A DNA stretch of 64,000 nt from Streptomyces sclerotialus (lineage in GTDB: Bacteria > Actinomycetota > Actinomycetes > Streptomycetales > Streptomycetaceae), in the NCBI RefSeq assembly GCF_040907265.1, contig NZ_JBFOHP010000002.1:8197950-8261949 (forward strand), written 5' to 3'. A program made the translations under genes and the position numbers. This document shows positions 8,176-16,900 of the stretch, piece after piece. How positions within the stretch are numbered: position 1 is the first letter of the stretch; each line of letters opens with the position of its first letter. A model generated the notes under the pieces. It saw only the letters and a list, made by a program, of their open reading frames with translations. It had not been told where the DNA came from and did not search any database.

Positions 8176-8903
8176 TCAGGCGGTGGTTCGGGGGTGGGCC
8201 GGGCTGAGGTAGTGCACGGTGGTCCGGTCGGTGTGCGGGGTGAGCAGGCTCCGGAGGTCGTGCGCGGCGGACTTGAGGAGGTGGCCGTCGTGGGTGGCGC
8301 GGAGGGTCTCGAGGGCGAAGACGACATGAGTGGAGTCCTCGGTGACGCGGGTGCGATGGGCGTCGCGGTGGTTCCAGTGGCGGGTCAGTACGCCGGTGGT
8401 GTCCGCGTAGATGATCTCGCCGTGCTTGGGGTTCTCGGTGGTCTCGGGTTCGCCGAGTGGGGTGAAGGATTCAGTGCCGTCCGCGTGACGGATCTCGATG
8501 TCGCCGGTGACGTGGTCGAGGTCGAAGGCGCCGGCGGGCAGGCCGTGGCGTACGGAGACGGCGTTGTAGGAGTCGACGGCCGGATTGATGCGCGGCAGCG
8601 TGCCTTTCTTGGCGAAGCGACGGCCGAGGGCGTCGACGCTGGGGCGGATGCGGCGGGGATTGGTGCCGAAGGAGCGGTACGCGGTGTGCCACGCCTCGAT
8701 GCGGGGGTCCGTCTCGTCGGCGGGATGCCACGCGCCGTCGGCGAGTTGCTGCTCCAGGTCCTGGAGGGCGGTGACGGTGTCGGGCCAGGGTTCGTGGCCA
8801 CGCAGGCCGGTGGCGGTGACCAGGGCGATGAGGGTGTCGGGGGAAGGCGTCTGCGACGGCGGGGGGTGAGGCGGACGGTGGGCATCGGGAGGGGGATGGA
8901 CAT
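8176..8903 (-). pseudogene. B3/B4 (tRNA-synthetase-like editing) domain protein, frameshifted near its start
   Basis: The main part, 'DPRIEAWHTAYRSFGTNPRRIRPSVDALGRR' through 'LPRINPAVDSYNAVSVRHGLPAGAFDLD' and 'GEIIYADTTGVLTRHWNHRDAHRTRVTEDS', matches free-standing B3/B4 domain proteins, which resemble the editing region of PheRS β and may handle mischarged amino acids. The natural N-terminus appears to be MSIPLPMPTVRLTP (ATG at 8903), then VADAF, then DTLIALVTATG, and these three pieces lie in three frames separated by C-runs (about 8865 and 8848). A continuous reading from a GTG at 9006 exists but begins with non-conserved proline-rich sequence. I regard the gene as frameshifted or miscalled. 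Confidence 0.6.
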
Positions 8904-8993
8904 AGGGGCGGTCCACTTTCTTGATGAGTGCGCGGGGACGAGAGGGCTCTGGCGAGTACGGGAGGTCGAGACGCGTGAGTGTGAGTACGGGGG

Positions 8994-9314
8994 TCAGGAC
9001 TTCCACGGGCCTGTGCGGTCCGGGCGGCGGTGTTGCCGGCGTGCGGTGGGTACGTCGAGGCCCTGACCGCGGGCGGTGAGGTGGTCAGCGGCGGTGGTGC
9101 GGTGCTCGACGGGTTCGTGGTCGTCGTACGTGAACTTGGCCACCGCGCCGGTGACCTCCAGGCACGGACCGCGGCTGCCGGGCAGCATCCGGCCGTCGGT
9201 GGGCGGGTGGCCGGGCAGGCCATTGACGGTCAGCTGTCCGGAGTCGTGGCCGTCGGCGATCCAGGCCTGCCATTCGGCTTCGTCGAGACCGGCTTCCGGG
9301 GGCTGGACGAACAT
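8994..9314 (-). pseudogene. PaiB-like FMN-binding regulator with an internal deletion
   Basis: The open frame encodes 106 residues from the ATG at 9314. Its beginning, MFVQPPEAGLDEAEWQAWI, and 'GQLTVNGLPGHPP' match the N-terminus of FMN-binding negative transcriptional regulator (PaiB-like split-barrel) proteins, and its end, 'VTGAVAKFTYDDHEPVEHR' plus 'HLTARGQGLDVPTARRQ', matches their C-terminus. Intact members are about 200 residues, so roughly 100 central residues have been removed in frame. The core of the flavin-binding barrel would be missing, so the protein is probably non-functional. It precedes the B3/B4 gene on the same strand. Confidence 0.55.
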
Positions 9315-9388
9315 GTTGGTCGGTCTCCTTACGCGGTCGGGTGGTCGGGTGGTCGGCTGCGGGGTGGGCCGCATGCTGCGCGGACCGC

Positions 9389-10243
9389 TCAGGTCAACGC
9401 CAGGAGGCTGACGGCGACCGCGGCGGTGCCGAGGCCGACGAGCTGGCCGCGGTGGATGCGTTCGGCGAGTACACCGCGGGCGAGCAGGACCGTACCGGCC
9501 GGGTAGAGAGCCGTGATCACGGCGACGACGGTGAGGTCGCCGCTGCGGGCGGCGAGCAGGAACAGCAGGTTCGCCACCGAGTCCAGCACACCCGCGGCGG
9601 CCGACATCGCGTACGCGGGCCGCTCGGGGCCCAGCTTGCGGCGCATCAGCCCCGCCGCGGCCAGCGTGACGGCAGAGGAGACCGCCCTGCCGATGATCAG
9701 CGGGGCCACTCCGCTGTCGGACGGTGCCTGGTGCAGGAAGACGAGCTGGAGGGCGATGGCGGCGCCCGCGCCGAAGGCCAGCAGCAGCGCCGTACGGGAG
9801 GGCCGCGCGGAGCCCGCGCCGTGCCCGGCGCTGACCAGTACCACCGCCACCAGGGCGAGGGGCAGCCCCACCAGTCCGGCGGTGGCGAGGTGCTCACCTT
9901 GCAGCAGGCCCACCCCGACGGGCAGCGCGGCGGACACCAGCGCGGTCACCGGCGACAGTACGTTCATCGGGCCGATCGCCAGCGTCTTGTAGAGCAGCGC
10001 GAACGCGGCGGCCGAGGCGACCCCGGATGCCGCGCCCCAGCTCAGGGCCGCGGTGCTGAAGGAGGCGCCGAGTACGGGCCACAGCAGCAGTTCGACCGCG
10101 AGGCTGGCAGGGGCGGCGACCATCACGGTACGCAGCACGTGGGCTTTCCGGGCGCCGAGCCCGCCGAGGAAATCGGCACACCCGTAGGCGAGCGAGCTAC
10201 CGAGGGCCAGCAGTAGAGCGATCACAGCACAATCCCTTACCAT
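9389..10243 (-). CDS. EamA/DMT-family transporter
   Basis: This 284-residue protein is almost wholly hydrophobic, with about ten membrane helices in two internally similar halves, the organisation of EamA drug/metabolite transporters. 'YGCADFLGGLGARKAH' near the start and 'LYKTLAIGPMNVLSPVTAL' at the end of the first half are typical of the branch with 'A(L/I)xxGPxxVVxPL'. It is divergent from an XRE-cupin regulator, a frequent pairing in which the regulator controls efflux of a small metabolite. The ATG at 10243 is listed; a GTG six codons on (10225) is an alternative. Confidence 0.85.
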   Translation of the reverse strand: MVRDCAVIALLLALGSSLAYGCADFLGGLGARKAHVLRTVMVAAPASLAVELLLWPVLGASFSTAALSWGAASGVASAAAFALLYKTLAIGPMNVLSPVTALVSAALPVGVGLLQGEHLATAGLVGLPLALVAVVLVSAGHGAGSARPSRTALLLAFGAGAAIALQLVFLHQAPSDSGVAPLIIGRAVSSAVTLAAAGLMRRKLGPERPAYAMSAAAGVLDSVANLLFLLAARSGDLTVVAVITALYPAGTVLLARGVLAERIHRGQLVGLGTAAVAVSLLALT

Positions 10244-10265
10244 TCAACGGAACGACCGCACGGTA

Positions 10266-10317
10266 CATTGAAATGACCGAACGAATCAACCGATCGACCG
10301 TGTGGTGCATTCGAATG
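10266..10317. promoter_or_regulatory. Two CATTNNAATG-type palindromes between eamA and the XRE-cupin gene
   Basis: CATTCGAATG (10308-10317) is a perfect palindrome, and CATTGAAATG (10266-10275) a near copy, 42 bp apart, i.e. about four helical turns. They flank the divergent promoters of the transporter and regulator genes. The obvious candidate ligand is the HTH-cupin protein encoded just downstream; autoregulation is inferred. Confidence 0.5.
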
Positions 10318-10327
10318 GTTCGGTGCA

Positions 10328-10936
10328 GTGGCGAGGAACGAGGAAGGTGATCAGGTGGCCGAGGCAGCCGCAGCCCTGCGGACGGTCGCGAACAACGTCA
10401 GGGCCGCCCGCGCCCGCGCGGGCCTGTCCCTGGACGAGCTCAGCCGGCGCGCCCAGGTCAGCAAGGGTGCGCTGGTGGGGCTGGAGAAGGCCCAGGGCAA
10501 CCCCAACCTGGCCACCCTGGTACGGCTGGCCGACACCCTTGGCATCTCGGTGTCCGCCCTGATGCAGGGGCCGCCCGAAGGGCGCGTCCGCGTGGTGTCC
10601 GGCGACACCGTGGCTCCGCTCTGGACCGGCGAAGGCGGCAGTGAGGCCCGGCTCATGCTGACGACCTCGGGCCCGGCCCCCGTCGAGGTCTGGCGCTGGC
10701 GACTGGAGCCGGGCGAGGAATATCCCAGCCATCCTCACCAGGCCGGAGTGGTGGAGACCGTCAGCGTCACCTCCGGCCGGATGGTGCTGGTCGTCGACGG
10801 CGCCGAGCACATCGTCGAAGCCGGGCAGACCGCCACCTTCGACGGCGACGCCTCCCACGCCTACCGCGGAACGGGCGCGGAAACCTGCCACCTCATCATG
10901 ACCGTCCACCTGCCGCCCGGCCCCGCAGCCGGCTGA
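10328..10936 (+). CDS. XRE-family regulator with C-terminal cupin domain
   Basis: This 202-residue protein has an N-terminal XRE helix-turn-helix (residues ~20-75, 'LSLDELSRRAQVSKGALVGLEKAQGNPNLATLVRLADTL') and a C-terminal cupin (residues ~110-195, with 'EYPSHPHQAGVVETVSVTSGRMVLVVDGAEHIVEAG' and 'TATFDGDASHAYRG'). Such SutR/PuuR-like proteins sense small metabolites through the cupin. Divergent orientation and the CATT..AATG palindromes upstream suggest that it controls itself and the EamA transporter. The GTG at 10328 directly follows the perfect palindrome, so bound regulator would cover the initiation region. Confidence 0.88.
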   Translation: MARNEEGDQVAEAAAALRTVANNVRAARARAGLSLDELSRRAQVSKGALVGLEKAQGNPNLATLVRLADTLGISVSALMQGPPEGRVRVVSGDTVAPLWTGEGGSEARLMLTTSGPAPVEVWRWRLEPGEEYPSHPHQAGVVETVSVTSGRMVLVVDGAEHIVEAGQTATFDGDASHAYRGTGAETCHLIMTVHLPPGPAAG

Positions 10937-11002
10937 CCTGCTGGTCGCGGATACGCACCTCGGGGAGGCGTCGGACGGGCGTGGAGAGCCTGTGTCGGGC
11001 GG

Positions 11003-11215
11003 TCACCGCAGCCGGCAGGAGCGCCAGCTGTGTCCGGTGCGCGTGATCATGCCGCGGGCCTCCAGTTGCCGCAGCTGGTACAGCACCGACGACGGGCTCG
11101 ACAGCCCCACCCGGCGGCCGATCTCCCGGACCGTCGGCGCCTCGCCGTGCTCGACGATCCACCCCCGGATGCACGCCAGCACCCGCTCCTGCCGCTCGCT
11201 CATCTCCTCCCGCAC
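11003..11215 (-). CDS. LexA N-terminal-type winged-helix protein, DNA-binding domain only
   Basis: The 70-residue product is little more than the LexA DNA-binding domain: 'SERQERVLACIRGWIVEHGEAPTVREIGRRVGLSSPSSVLYQLRQLEARGMI' reproduces LexA helices 1-3 and the wing, including the PTxREIxxxxGLxSxSxVxxxLxxLExxGxI signature. There is no cleavage site and no S24 protease domain. It is encoded 2 bp downstream of a 78-residue gene whose promoter has a LexA-box-like sequence, so it could act as a non-cleavable competitor or local regulator. A start at MSERQ four codons in is possible. Confidence 0.75.
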   Translation of the reverse strand: MREEMSERQERVLACIRGWIVEHGEAPTVREIGRRVGLSSPSSVLYQLRQLEARGMITRTGHSWRSCRLR

Positions 11216-11217
11216 CG

Positions 11218-11454
11218 CTACGCCTCCCGCTCCTCAGCCGCGCGGGCCTGGCGGCGCAGCTCCGCCCGGGTGGCGGCCGACCGCCGCTCGGTGGCCGTCC
11301 AGAACGGATGGCCGGCGATGCGGGCGGAGAGCAGCTGCAGGCGGTGGCGCAGCGCCGCGGTGTGCGTCGGCCGCGCGGCGAGTGCCTGGTAGGTGCGGTT
11401 CCACTCGCGTTGTGCCTCGATCAGGTCCTGGAGGAAGGGGGTGGTTCGCGCCAT
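11218..11454 (-). CDS. Small conserved protein of unknown function, partner of the LexA-like gene
   Basis: This 78-residue, arginine-rich, probably all-helical protein starts MARTTPFLQDLIEAQREWNRTYQ and contains 'FWTATERRSAATRAELRRQ'. It has no recognised domain. It lies 2 bp upstream of the HTH-only gene on the same strand, so the two form an operon. The pairing of a small W/R-rich helical protein with a LexA-type HTH looks familiar from other Streptomyces loci, but no function is known to me. Confidence 0.6.
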   Translation of the reverse strand: MARTTPFLQDLIEAQREWNRTYQALAARPTHTAALRHRLQLLSARIAGHPFWTATERRSAATRAELRRQARAAEEREA

Positions 11455-11463
11455 GGCCCGAAT

Positions 11464-11479
11464 TAGACCACGTGTTCGA
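11464..11479 (-). promoter_or_regulatory. LexA/SOS-box-like sequence
   Basis: Read on the minus strand, TCGAACACGTGGTCTA lies ~10 bp upstream of the start codon of the two-gene LexA-like operon. The actinobacterial SOS box is close to TCGAACN4GTTCGA; the left arm is perfect and the right arm matches in part. It suggests damage-related or autoregulatory control. Confidence 0.4.
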
Positions 11480-11643
11480 TTTTCCATGCACGCGGGCTCG
11501 CCAGGAGTCCGAAGCTGCCGGCACGTGCGTCCTCCCGGCTCGGCTGCCGAGCTGCCCAGCGCGATGGTGCGCGCCGGACTCGAAGGTACGGGTACGCGTC
11601 CGGAGCATGCGCGGGCGATGGCGGCGGACCTGGTGGACCGGCT

Positions 11644-12669
11644 GTGACGCGGCCTTCCGGACGCTCCTCCGGTCACGCGGCCGGCTCGGTGGGCACGGGA
11701 TCGCTGTGTGTCCCCCTGGCGTCGGTGCTGTGGGGTACCACCGGTACCGCGGCGACCTTCGCGCGGGCGGTGGGCCCCCTCGCCATCGGGGCCGTCGCCA
11801 TGGGAGTGGGCGGGCTGCTGCAGGCCCTGGCAGCGGCCCCTCGTATCGCACGGGAAGCGTCCAGGCTGCGCGCGCAACGCGGTGCGGTGCTGCTCGGCGC
11901 GGTGGCCGTGGGGGTCCACCCCCTGGCGTTCTACAGCTCCATGCACCTGGCCGGAGTCGCTGCCGGCGCGGTGGTGTCGATCGGCTCGGCCCCGCTCGCC
12001 TCGGTCCTCATCGAACGTGTCGTGGAGGACGCCGCCTGACGCGCCGTTGGATGTTCGGCGCCGCCCTGGGACCGTCCGGGACGGTGCTGTTGTGCGTGGC
12101 CGAAGCGGCCACGGCACACTCCGGCGGCGCCCGGCTCCGGCTCCGTATGGGCGACCGTGTTCGGTGTGGGGCTGGGCCCGGTAGCCGGGCTGACGTACGC
12201 CTTGTACTCATGGGCGGCGCACCGGCTGATCAGCCGCGGTGTCTCCGCCGGCGCGGCCATGGGCAGCGTCTTCGGGCTGGGCGGTGTGCTGCTGGTGCCC
12301 GTACTGCTGATCACCGGTGCCCCGCTCCTCGACTCCTGGTCGGACACGGCCGTCGGTGCGTACATGGCCCTGGTGCCCATGTTCCTCGGCTACGTCCTGT
12401 TCGGCCGGGGGCCGGCGCACGTCCCCGCGAGCACCGCGACCACGCTCTCCCTGCTGGAACCCGCCGTCGCCGCCGTACTGGCCGTGCTGGTCGTCGGTGA
12501 ACGGCTGCCCCTGCTGGGATGGGGCGGCATCGCCCTGGTCGTCGGCTGCCTCGCCGTACTCACCATGCCGTCACGAACGGCCCCGAAGCGCCGGGCTCCG
12601 CGGCGCCGAGCGAGTACCGGGGGGCTCCGCACCGGCGCCGAGGAGCCCGAACAGGCCGCTGTCCACTGA
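11644..12669 (+). pseudogene. EamA-family transporter interrupted by two frameshifts
   Basis: Three consecutive pieces of one EamA transporter are in alternating frames. The first (11644-12039) starts with 'LASVLWGTTGTAATFARAVGPLAIGAVAMGVGGLLQ' and stops at TGA 12037. The second (~12040-12140) reads 'RRWMFGAALG', 'GTVLLCVAEAA' in another frame. The third (12157-12669) is back in the first frame, 'GLGPVAGLTYALYSWAAHRLISRGVSAG' through 'HVPASTATTLSLLEPAVAAVLAVLVVGERLP', a typical EamA ending. Joined, the length is normal (~340 residues). Two compensating indels with an intervening stop argue for decay or two sequencing errors; the protein is not made as read. Confidence 0.75.
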
Positions 12670-12684
12670 ATCGCTCCGCTTCTC

Positions 12685-13926
12685 TCAGGCCGGGAGCGTG
12701 TCACACGCGACGGGTCGCGCCGACCGGTGCGGAAGCCGGTTGCCCAGTGCGGCGGCGGTGCGTGCGAGGGGTGTGGTCATGATGCCGGCGACGCTGGTGT
12801 GGCCGGCGATGTAGGAGTCGAGCCGACGCCACGCCGGGGGCAGCCGGGTCAGAGCGGTGTGTACCAGGCCGGGGTTGCGGGAGAAGAGGTTCATCAGGGC
12901 GCCACTGGCGCGCATCTCGACGCCGAGGATGTCCTTGATCTGCTGTCCGTAGTGGTCGGCGACGGTGTTCGCTTCCTCCCTGCCGGCGGCGCAGACGATG
13001 CGGGCGGCGGCCTGTCCCGCGAGGTCGCCCGACCGCAGGGCGTAGGAAATGCCTTCTCGGGACCAGTGGTCGACGAGAGCCGCGGCGTCGCCGGCGACCA
13101 GCACGCGCCCGCGGGCCAGTGGGGAGTCGGGGCGGCGGCACCGGGTCAGGTGACCGGTGTCGTGAAGAGGACGGGGCGCGAGCAGTTCATGGCGCGTGAG
13201 GAAGTCCTCCTTGTACGCGCGCAGGGCATCGGGGTTGCCGCGGGCGGCCACCACTCCGGCGGTGAGGACGTCCCCCTTGGGGAAGATCCAGGCGAAGGAG
13301 CCCGGCAGCGGTCCCCACTCCATCAGCACACGGCCCCGCCACCGGTCGGCCGTCCGTGCGTCGATCGGTGCTTCCACCTCGAGGGCGAGGTCGACCTGTG
13401 CGCACTCCACTCCCACGTACCGGGCGACCCTGCTGGCGCTGCCGTCGGCGCCGACGACGGCCCGGGCACGGAAGGTGTCGCCGCGGTTGGTCCGTACGAT
13501 GACGGTGTCACCTTGTTGTTCCAGGGAGGCCAGTGCGGTGTCGTCCCGGACCGTGGCACCCGCGGCGGAGGCGGCTTCGGTGAGAGCCGCGTCGAGTTCG
13601 CTGCGGTAGACCATGGCGCAGGTCGGAGACGCGGAGGTGAGGGTGCGTTCCTTGCGGCCGTTGAGGGCGAAGGTGAACTGTCCGGCCGTGTCGTACACCT
13701 TCAGGGGCAGGCCGGGCGGCAGGGCGGCGAGGGCCGCCCCGATGAGGCCGCCGCCGCAGGCCTTGTAGCGGGGGATGGTGGCGCGTTCCAGGAGCAGCGT
13801 CTCGCTGCCCTTCTCGGCTGCGACGCGAGCGGCGGTGGCGCCGGCCGGGCCGGCGCCGACGACGATCACGTCCCATGTGCGGGGCGTACGGCTGGGAGTG
13901 GGGGTGTGGGTGGCAGGAGGCGGCAT
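12685..13926 (-). CDS. Geranylgeranyl-reductase-family FAD-dependent oxidoreductase
   Basis: This 413-residue flavoprotein has the N-terminal dinucleotide-binding motif VIVVGAGPAGATAARVAAEKG with the following acidic strand end 'LLLERA', the geranylgeranyl-reductase mark 'YKACGGGL', and the second FAD motif 'GRVLVAGDAAALVDHWSREGISYALRSG'. Enzymes of this family reduce isoprenoid double bonds or act as flavin monooxygenases/halogenase-like enzymes in secondary metabolism. The ATG at 13926 starts 71 bp downstream of the PKS stop on the same strand, so the two are probably cotranscribed and the enzyme is a plausible tailoring oxidoreductase for the polyketide. The GGR substrate cannot be read from sequence. 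Confidence 0.85.
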   Translation of the reverse strand: MPPPATHTPTPSRTPRTWDVIVVGAGPAGATAARVAAEKGSETLLLERATIPRYKACGGGLIGAALAALPPGLPLKVYDTAGQFTFALNGRKERTLTSASPTCAMVYRSELDAALTEAASAAGATVRDDTALASLEQQGDTVIVRTNRGDTFRARAVVGADGSASRVARYVGVECAQVDLALEVEAPIDARTADRWRGRVLMEWGPLPGSFAWIFPKGDVLTAGVVAARGNPDALRAYKEDFLTRHELLAPRPLHDTGHLTRCRRPDSPLARGRVLVAGDAAALVDHWSREGISYALRSGDLAGQAAARIVCAAGREEANTVADHYGQQIKDILGVEMRASGALMNLFSRNPGLVHTALTRLPPAWRRLDSYIAGHTSVAGIMTTPLARTAAALGNRLPHRSARPVACDTLPA

Positions 13927-13997
13927 ACGGTGGTCACCTAGCGGTCGGGCGAAACGGGGGCGTGAAACGGGGGAGTGGGTCGGGTGAGTGTGGACTG

Positions 13998-16900
13998 TCA
14001 GCTGCTGGTGGCCGATTGCTCGGCCGGCTGAACTCGCCCGGCCGGCTGGACCTGCCCGGCCGGCTGGACCTGCCCGGCCGGCTGGACCTGCCCAGCCGGC
14101 CGGACCTGCTCGGTTCGCTCGGGGTGCAGGCGGTTCAGCAGGTAGCGGGTGAGGGCGGAGGCCGTCGGGTGGGTCCACATCACCGTGGTGGGGATGTCCA
14201 GGGTCAGTTCGCGCTGCAGGCGGTTGCGCAGGGCGATGGCCATCAGCGAGTCCAGGCCGAGCGTGACCAGGGACGTGTTGGCGTCGAAACGGTCGGTTGC
14301 CAGCCGCAGTACCGCGGCGATGTGTTCGACGACCTGGGGCAGCAGCAGTTGCTGACGCCGCTGGGGATCGTCGGTCTCCCGCAGGGACTCCAGCAGGGCA
14401 CTACGGGCGGCGCCCCCGGTGGAGTCGGCACCACCCCCTGTCGCAGCGGCCAGTTCGGCGAAGAAGGAGGTGCGGGCGGTGTCGGGATAGGAGTCGAGCC
14501 ACCGCGACAGGTCGAGGGGAGTGTAGGCGGTGCGGTCGCGGTCGTGGGAGAGGAGGCGTTCCAGGGCGGTGATGCCCTCCTGGGGAGCGATCATGGCGTA
14601 ACCGCGTTCCGCCATCCCGGTGCCGCGGCCGGCCTCCGCCCACGGCCCCCAGTTGATGCAGGTGGCCGGGAGGCCCTGGGACCGACGCCAGGAAGTGAAC
14701 TCGTCCAGCCAGGCGTTGGCGGCCGCGTACGCGCCCTGCCCGGGGTTGCCCAGCAGGGAGGCGGCGGAGGAGAAGGTGACCCACCAGTCCAGCTCCGCTC
14801 CGCCGGCGGCCCGGGCGACGGCGTGGTGGAGCAGCCAGGCCCCCGTCACCTTGGGGCGCCAGACCTTCTCCAGAAGGTCTGCGGAGAGATTGGCGACGGT
14901 GGCGTCCTCGACCACCGCCGCGGCGTGCACGACACCGCGCAGCGGGTGGCCCGTGTCCGCGGCGGCACGTACGAGCGTGTCGGCGACGCCGGGCTCGGCG
15001 AGGTCGCCGTTGACGACCTCGACACGGGTACCGAAGGCGGCGGTGAGGGTGTCGAGGGCGGTACGGACGGCCGCGGTGGGGGAGCTGCGGGAGGTGAGTA
15101 CCACGGCTGCGGCGCCGCGTTCGGCCAGCCACCGGGCGACCAGCAGTCCCAGTCCGCCGAGCCCGCCGGTGACCAGGTAACTCGCGTCAGGCCGTACGAC
15201 GGGGACGTCCTCGGGGCGTACGGGAAAAGTGTCGGTGCCCTCGGTGGGCCAGGTGAGGACGAGTTTGCCGGTGTGCCGGGCGGAGGCCATGGTGTGAAAG
15301 GCCGACGACGCCTCGGTGACGGGGTGGCCGGTGACAGGCAGCAGCGGCAGGGTGCCGTCCGCGAGCATGCCGGTGAGTTCACGGTAACCCTCGGCGAGCA
15401 AGTCAGGGTCCTGCCGCAGCATCATCAGCACGTCGATGCCGGCGAAGGTGACGTTGCGGCGGAAGGGCAGCAGACCCAGGCGGGTGTTGGCGTAGATGTC
15501 CCGCTTGCCGAGTTCGAGGAACCGGCCCCGGTGTGCCAGCAGGTCGAGGCCGGCGGCCTGTGCCGGGCCGGTGAGGGAATTGAGTACGACGTCGACGCCA
15601 CGGCCGTCGGTGAGGTCGCGTACCTGGTCGGCGAAGTCCAGGGTGCGGGAGTCCATGACATGGCGGACGCCGAGGCCGCGCAGGTACTCCCGCTTGGCCT
15701 CCGTGCCCGCGGTGGCCAGGACCTCCGCGCCGCACGCCCGCGCGAGGTGCAGTGCGGCCAGTCCGGTGCCGCCGCTCGCCGAGTGGATGAGCACCTTCTC
15801 TCCCGGCCGGAGCCGGGCCAGGTGCCGCAGGCCGTACCACGCCGTGAGGTAGGCGCACGGCAGGGCGGCGGCGTCGTGTGTGCTCACCGCGTCCGGCACC
15901 GGCAGGACACAGTCGGCGCGGACGGTCGCGAAAGAGGACATGAGAACAGGCCGGGCCCCGGCCCCGGTCCCCTTCCCGGTCCCGTCTTCGCCCCCCTCCA
16001 CGAACATCGCGGCAACGCGGTCGCCCTCCCGTACTCCTCGGACGCCCTCTCCGACGGCGGTGACGACGCCCGCACCGTCGAACGCGCAGACATCCGTGCC
16101 GCCCTGGTGCTCGTCGCCGGCGTCGAAGCGCTGGTAGACGCCCATGGCCTGGAGCACGTTGATGAAGTTGACGCTCGTGGCGTCGACCCGGACCTCGATC
16201 TCGCCCGCTCCGGGCCGTCGGCGTGGCCGGCCGACGAGCTCGAAGGAGTCCAGGTCACCGGCGCGTGCGAGATGCAGTGCCACTCTGTCGCGCCCGCGGT
16301 CCACCGTGCTCCGGCGGCGTTCCCGCTCCTCCAGCGGGGCGCTGCGCAGCCGGGCCAGGTAGCGCGTCCCGCACCGGTAGGCGATCTCGTCCTGCTCCTC
16401 GGGGCAGGACAGCAGCTCGGCAGCGACTGCTTCAACCGACGTCCGCCCATCGGTGACCGACGTCTGCGCACCGGTATCGACGTCCAGGACGCTGGGGTGC
16501 AGTTCGGGGTGCTCGTAGCTCAGCACCCGTACCAGTCCGCGCAGACCGGCCTGTCCCAGGTCCGGCCGGTCCTCGGGCACCACCTGCTGTGCGGTGCAGG
16601 TGACGGTCCACAGGCGCGGTGCCGCCGGGCCGCCCGCGCCCGCCAGCCGGCGGGCCGTCTCCACGAGGCGGGCGACCTGCTCCCGTGCCCGGCGCTCGGG
16701 CGAGGCGACGTCGGGCGAGGCGACGTCGGGTGCCGTGCCCGGCGCGGGCAGGTAGACCACGGCCTGCGGTGCCGGTCCGCCGGGCTCGGGCGGCACCGAT
16801 GTTGCGGGGGCGTCCTCCGAGGCTTCGCCCAGGGGGAGCGTCCGGACGTCCACCGCGGCGCCCCGCTGCTCGAGCGCCTCGCTCAGCGCGGTCGCGTACG

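Noticed and set aside
11003..11454. Possible toxin-antitoxin pair (small gene plus HTH gene)
   Set aside because: The HTH protein has a clear LexA-type fold and the small partner has no toxin motif; order and size alone are not enough.
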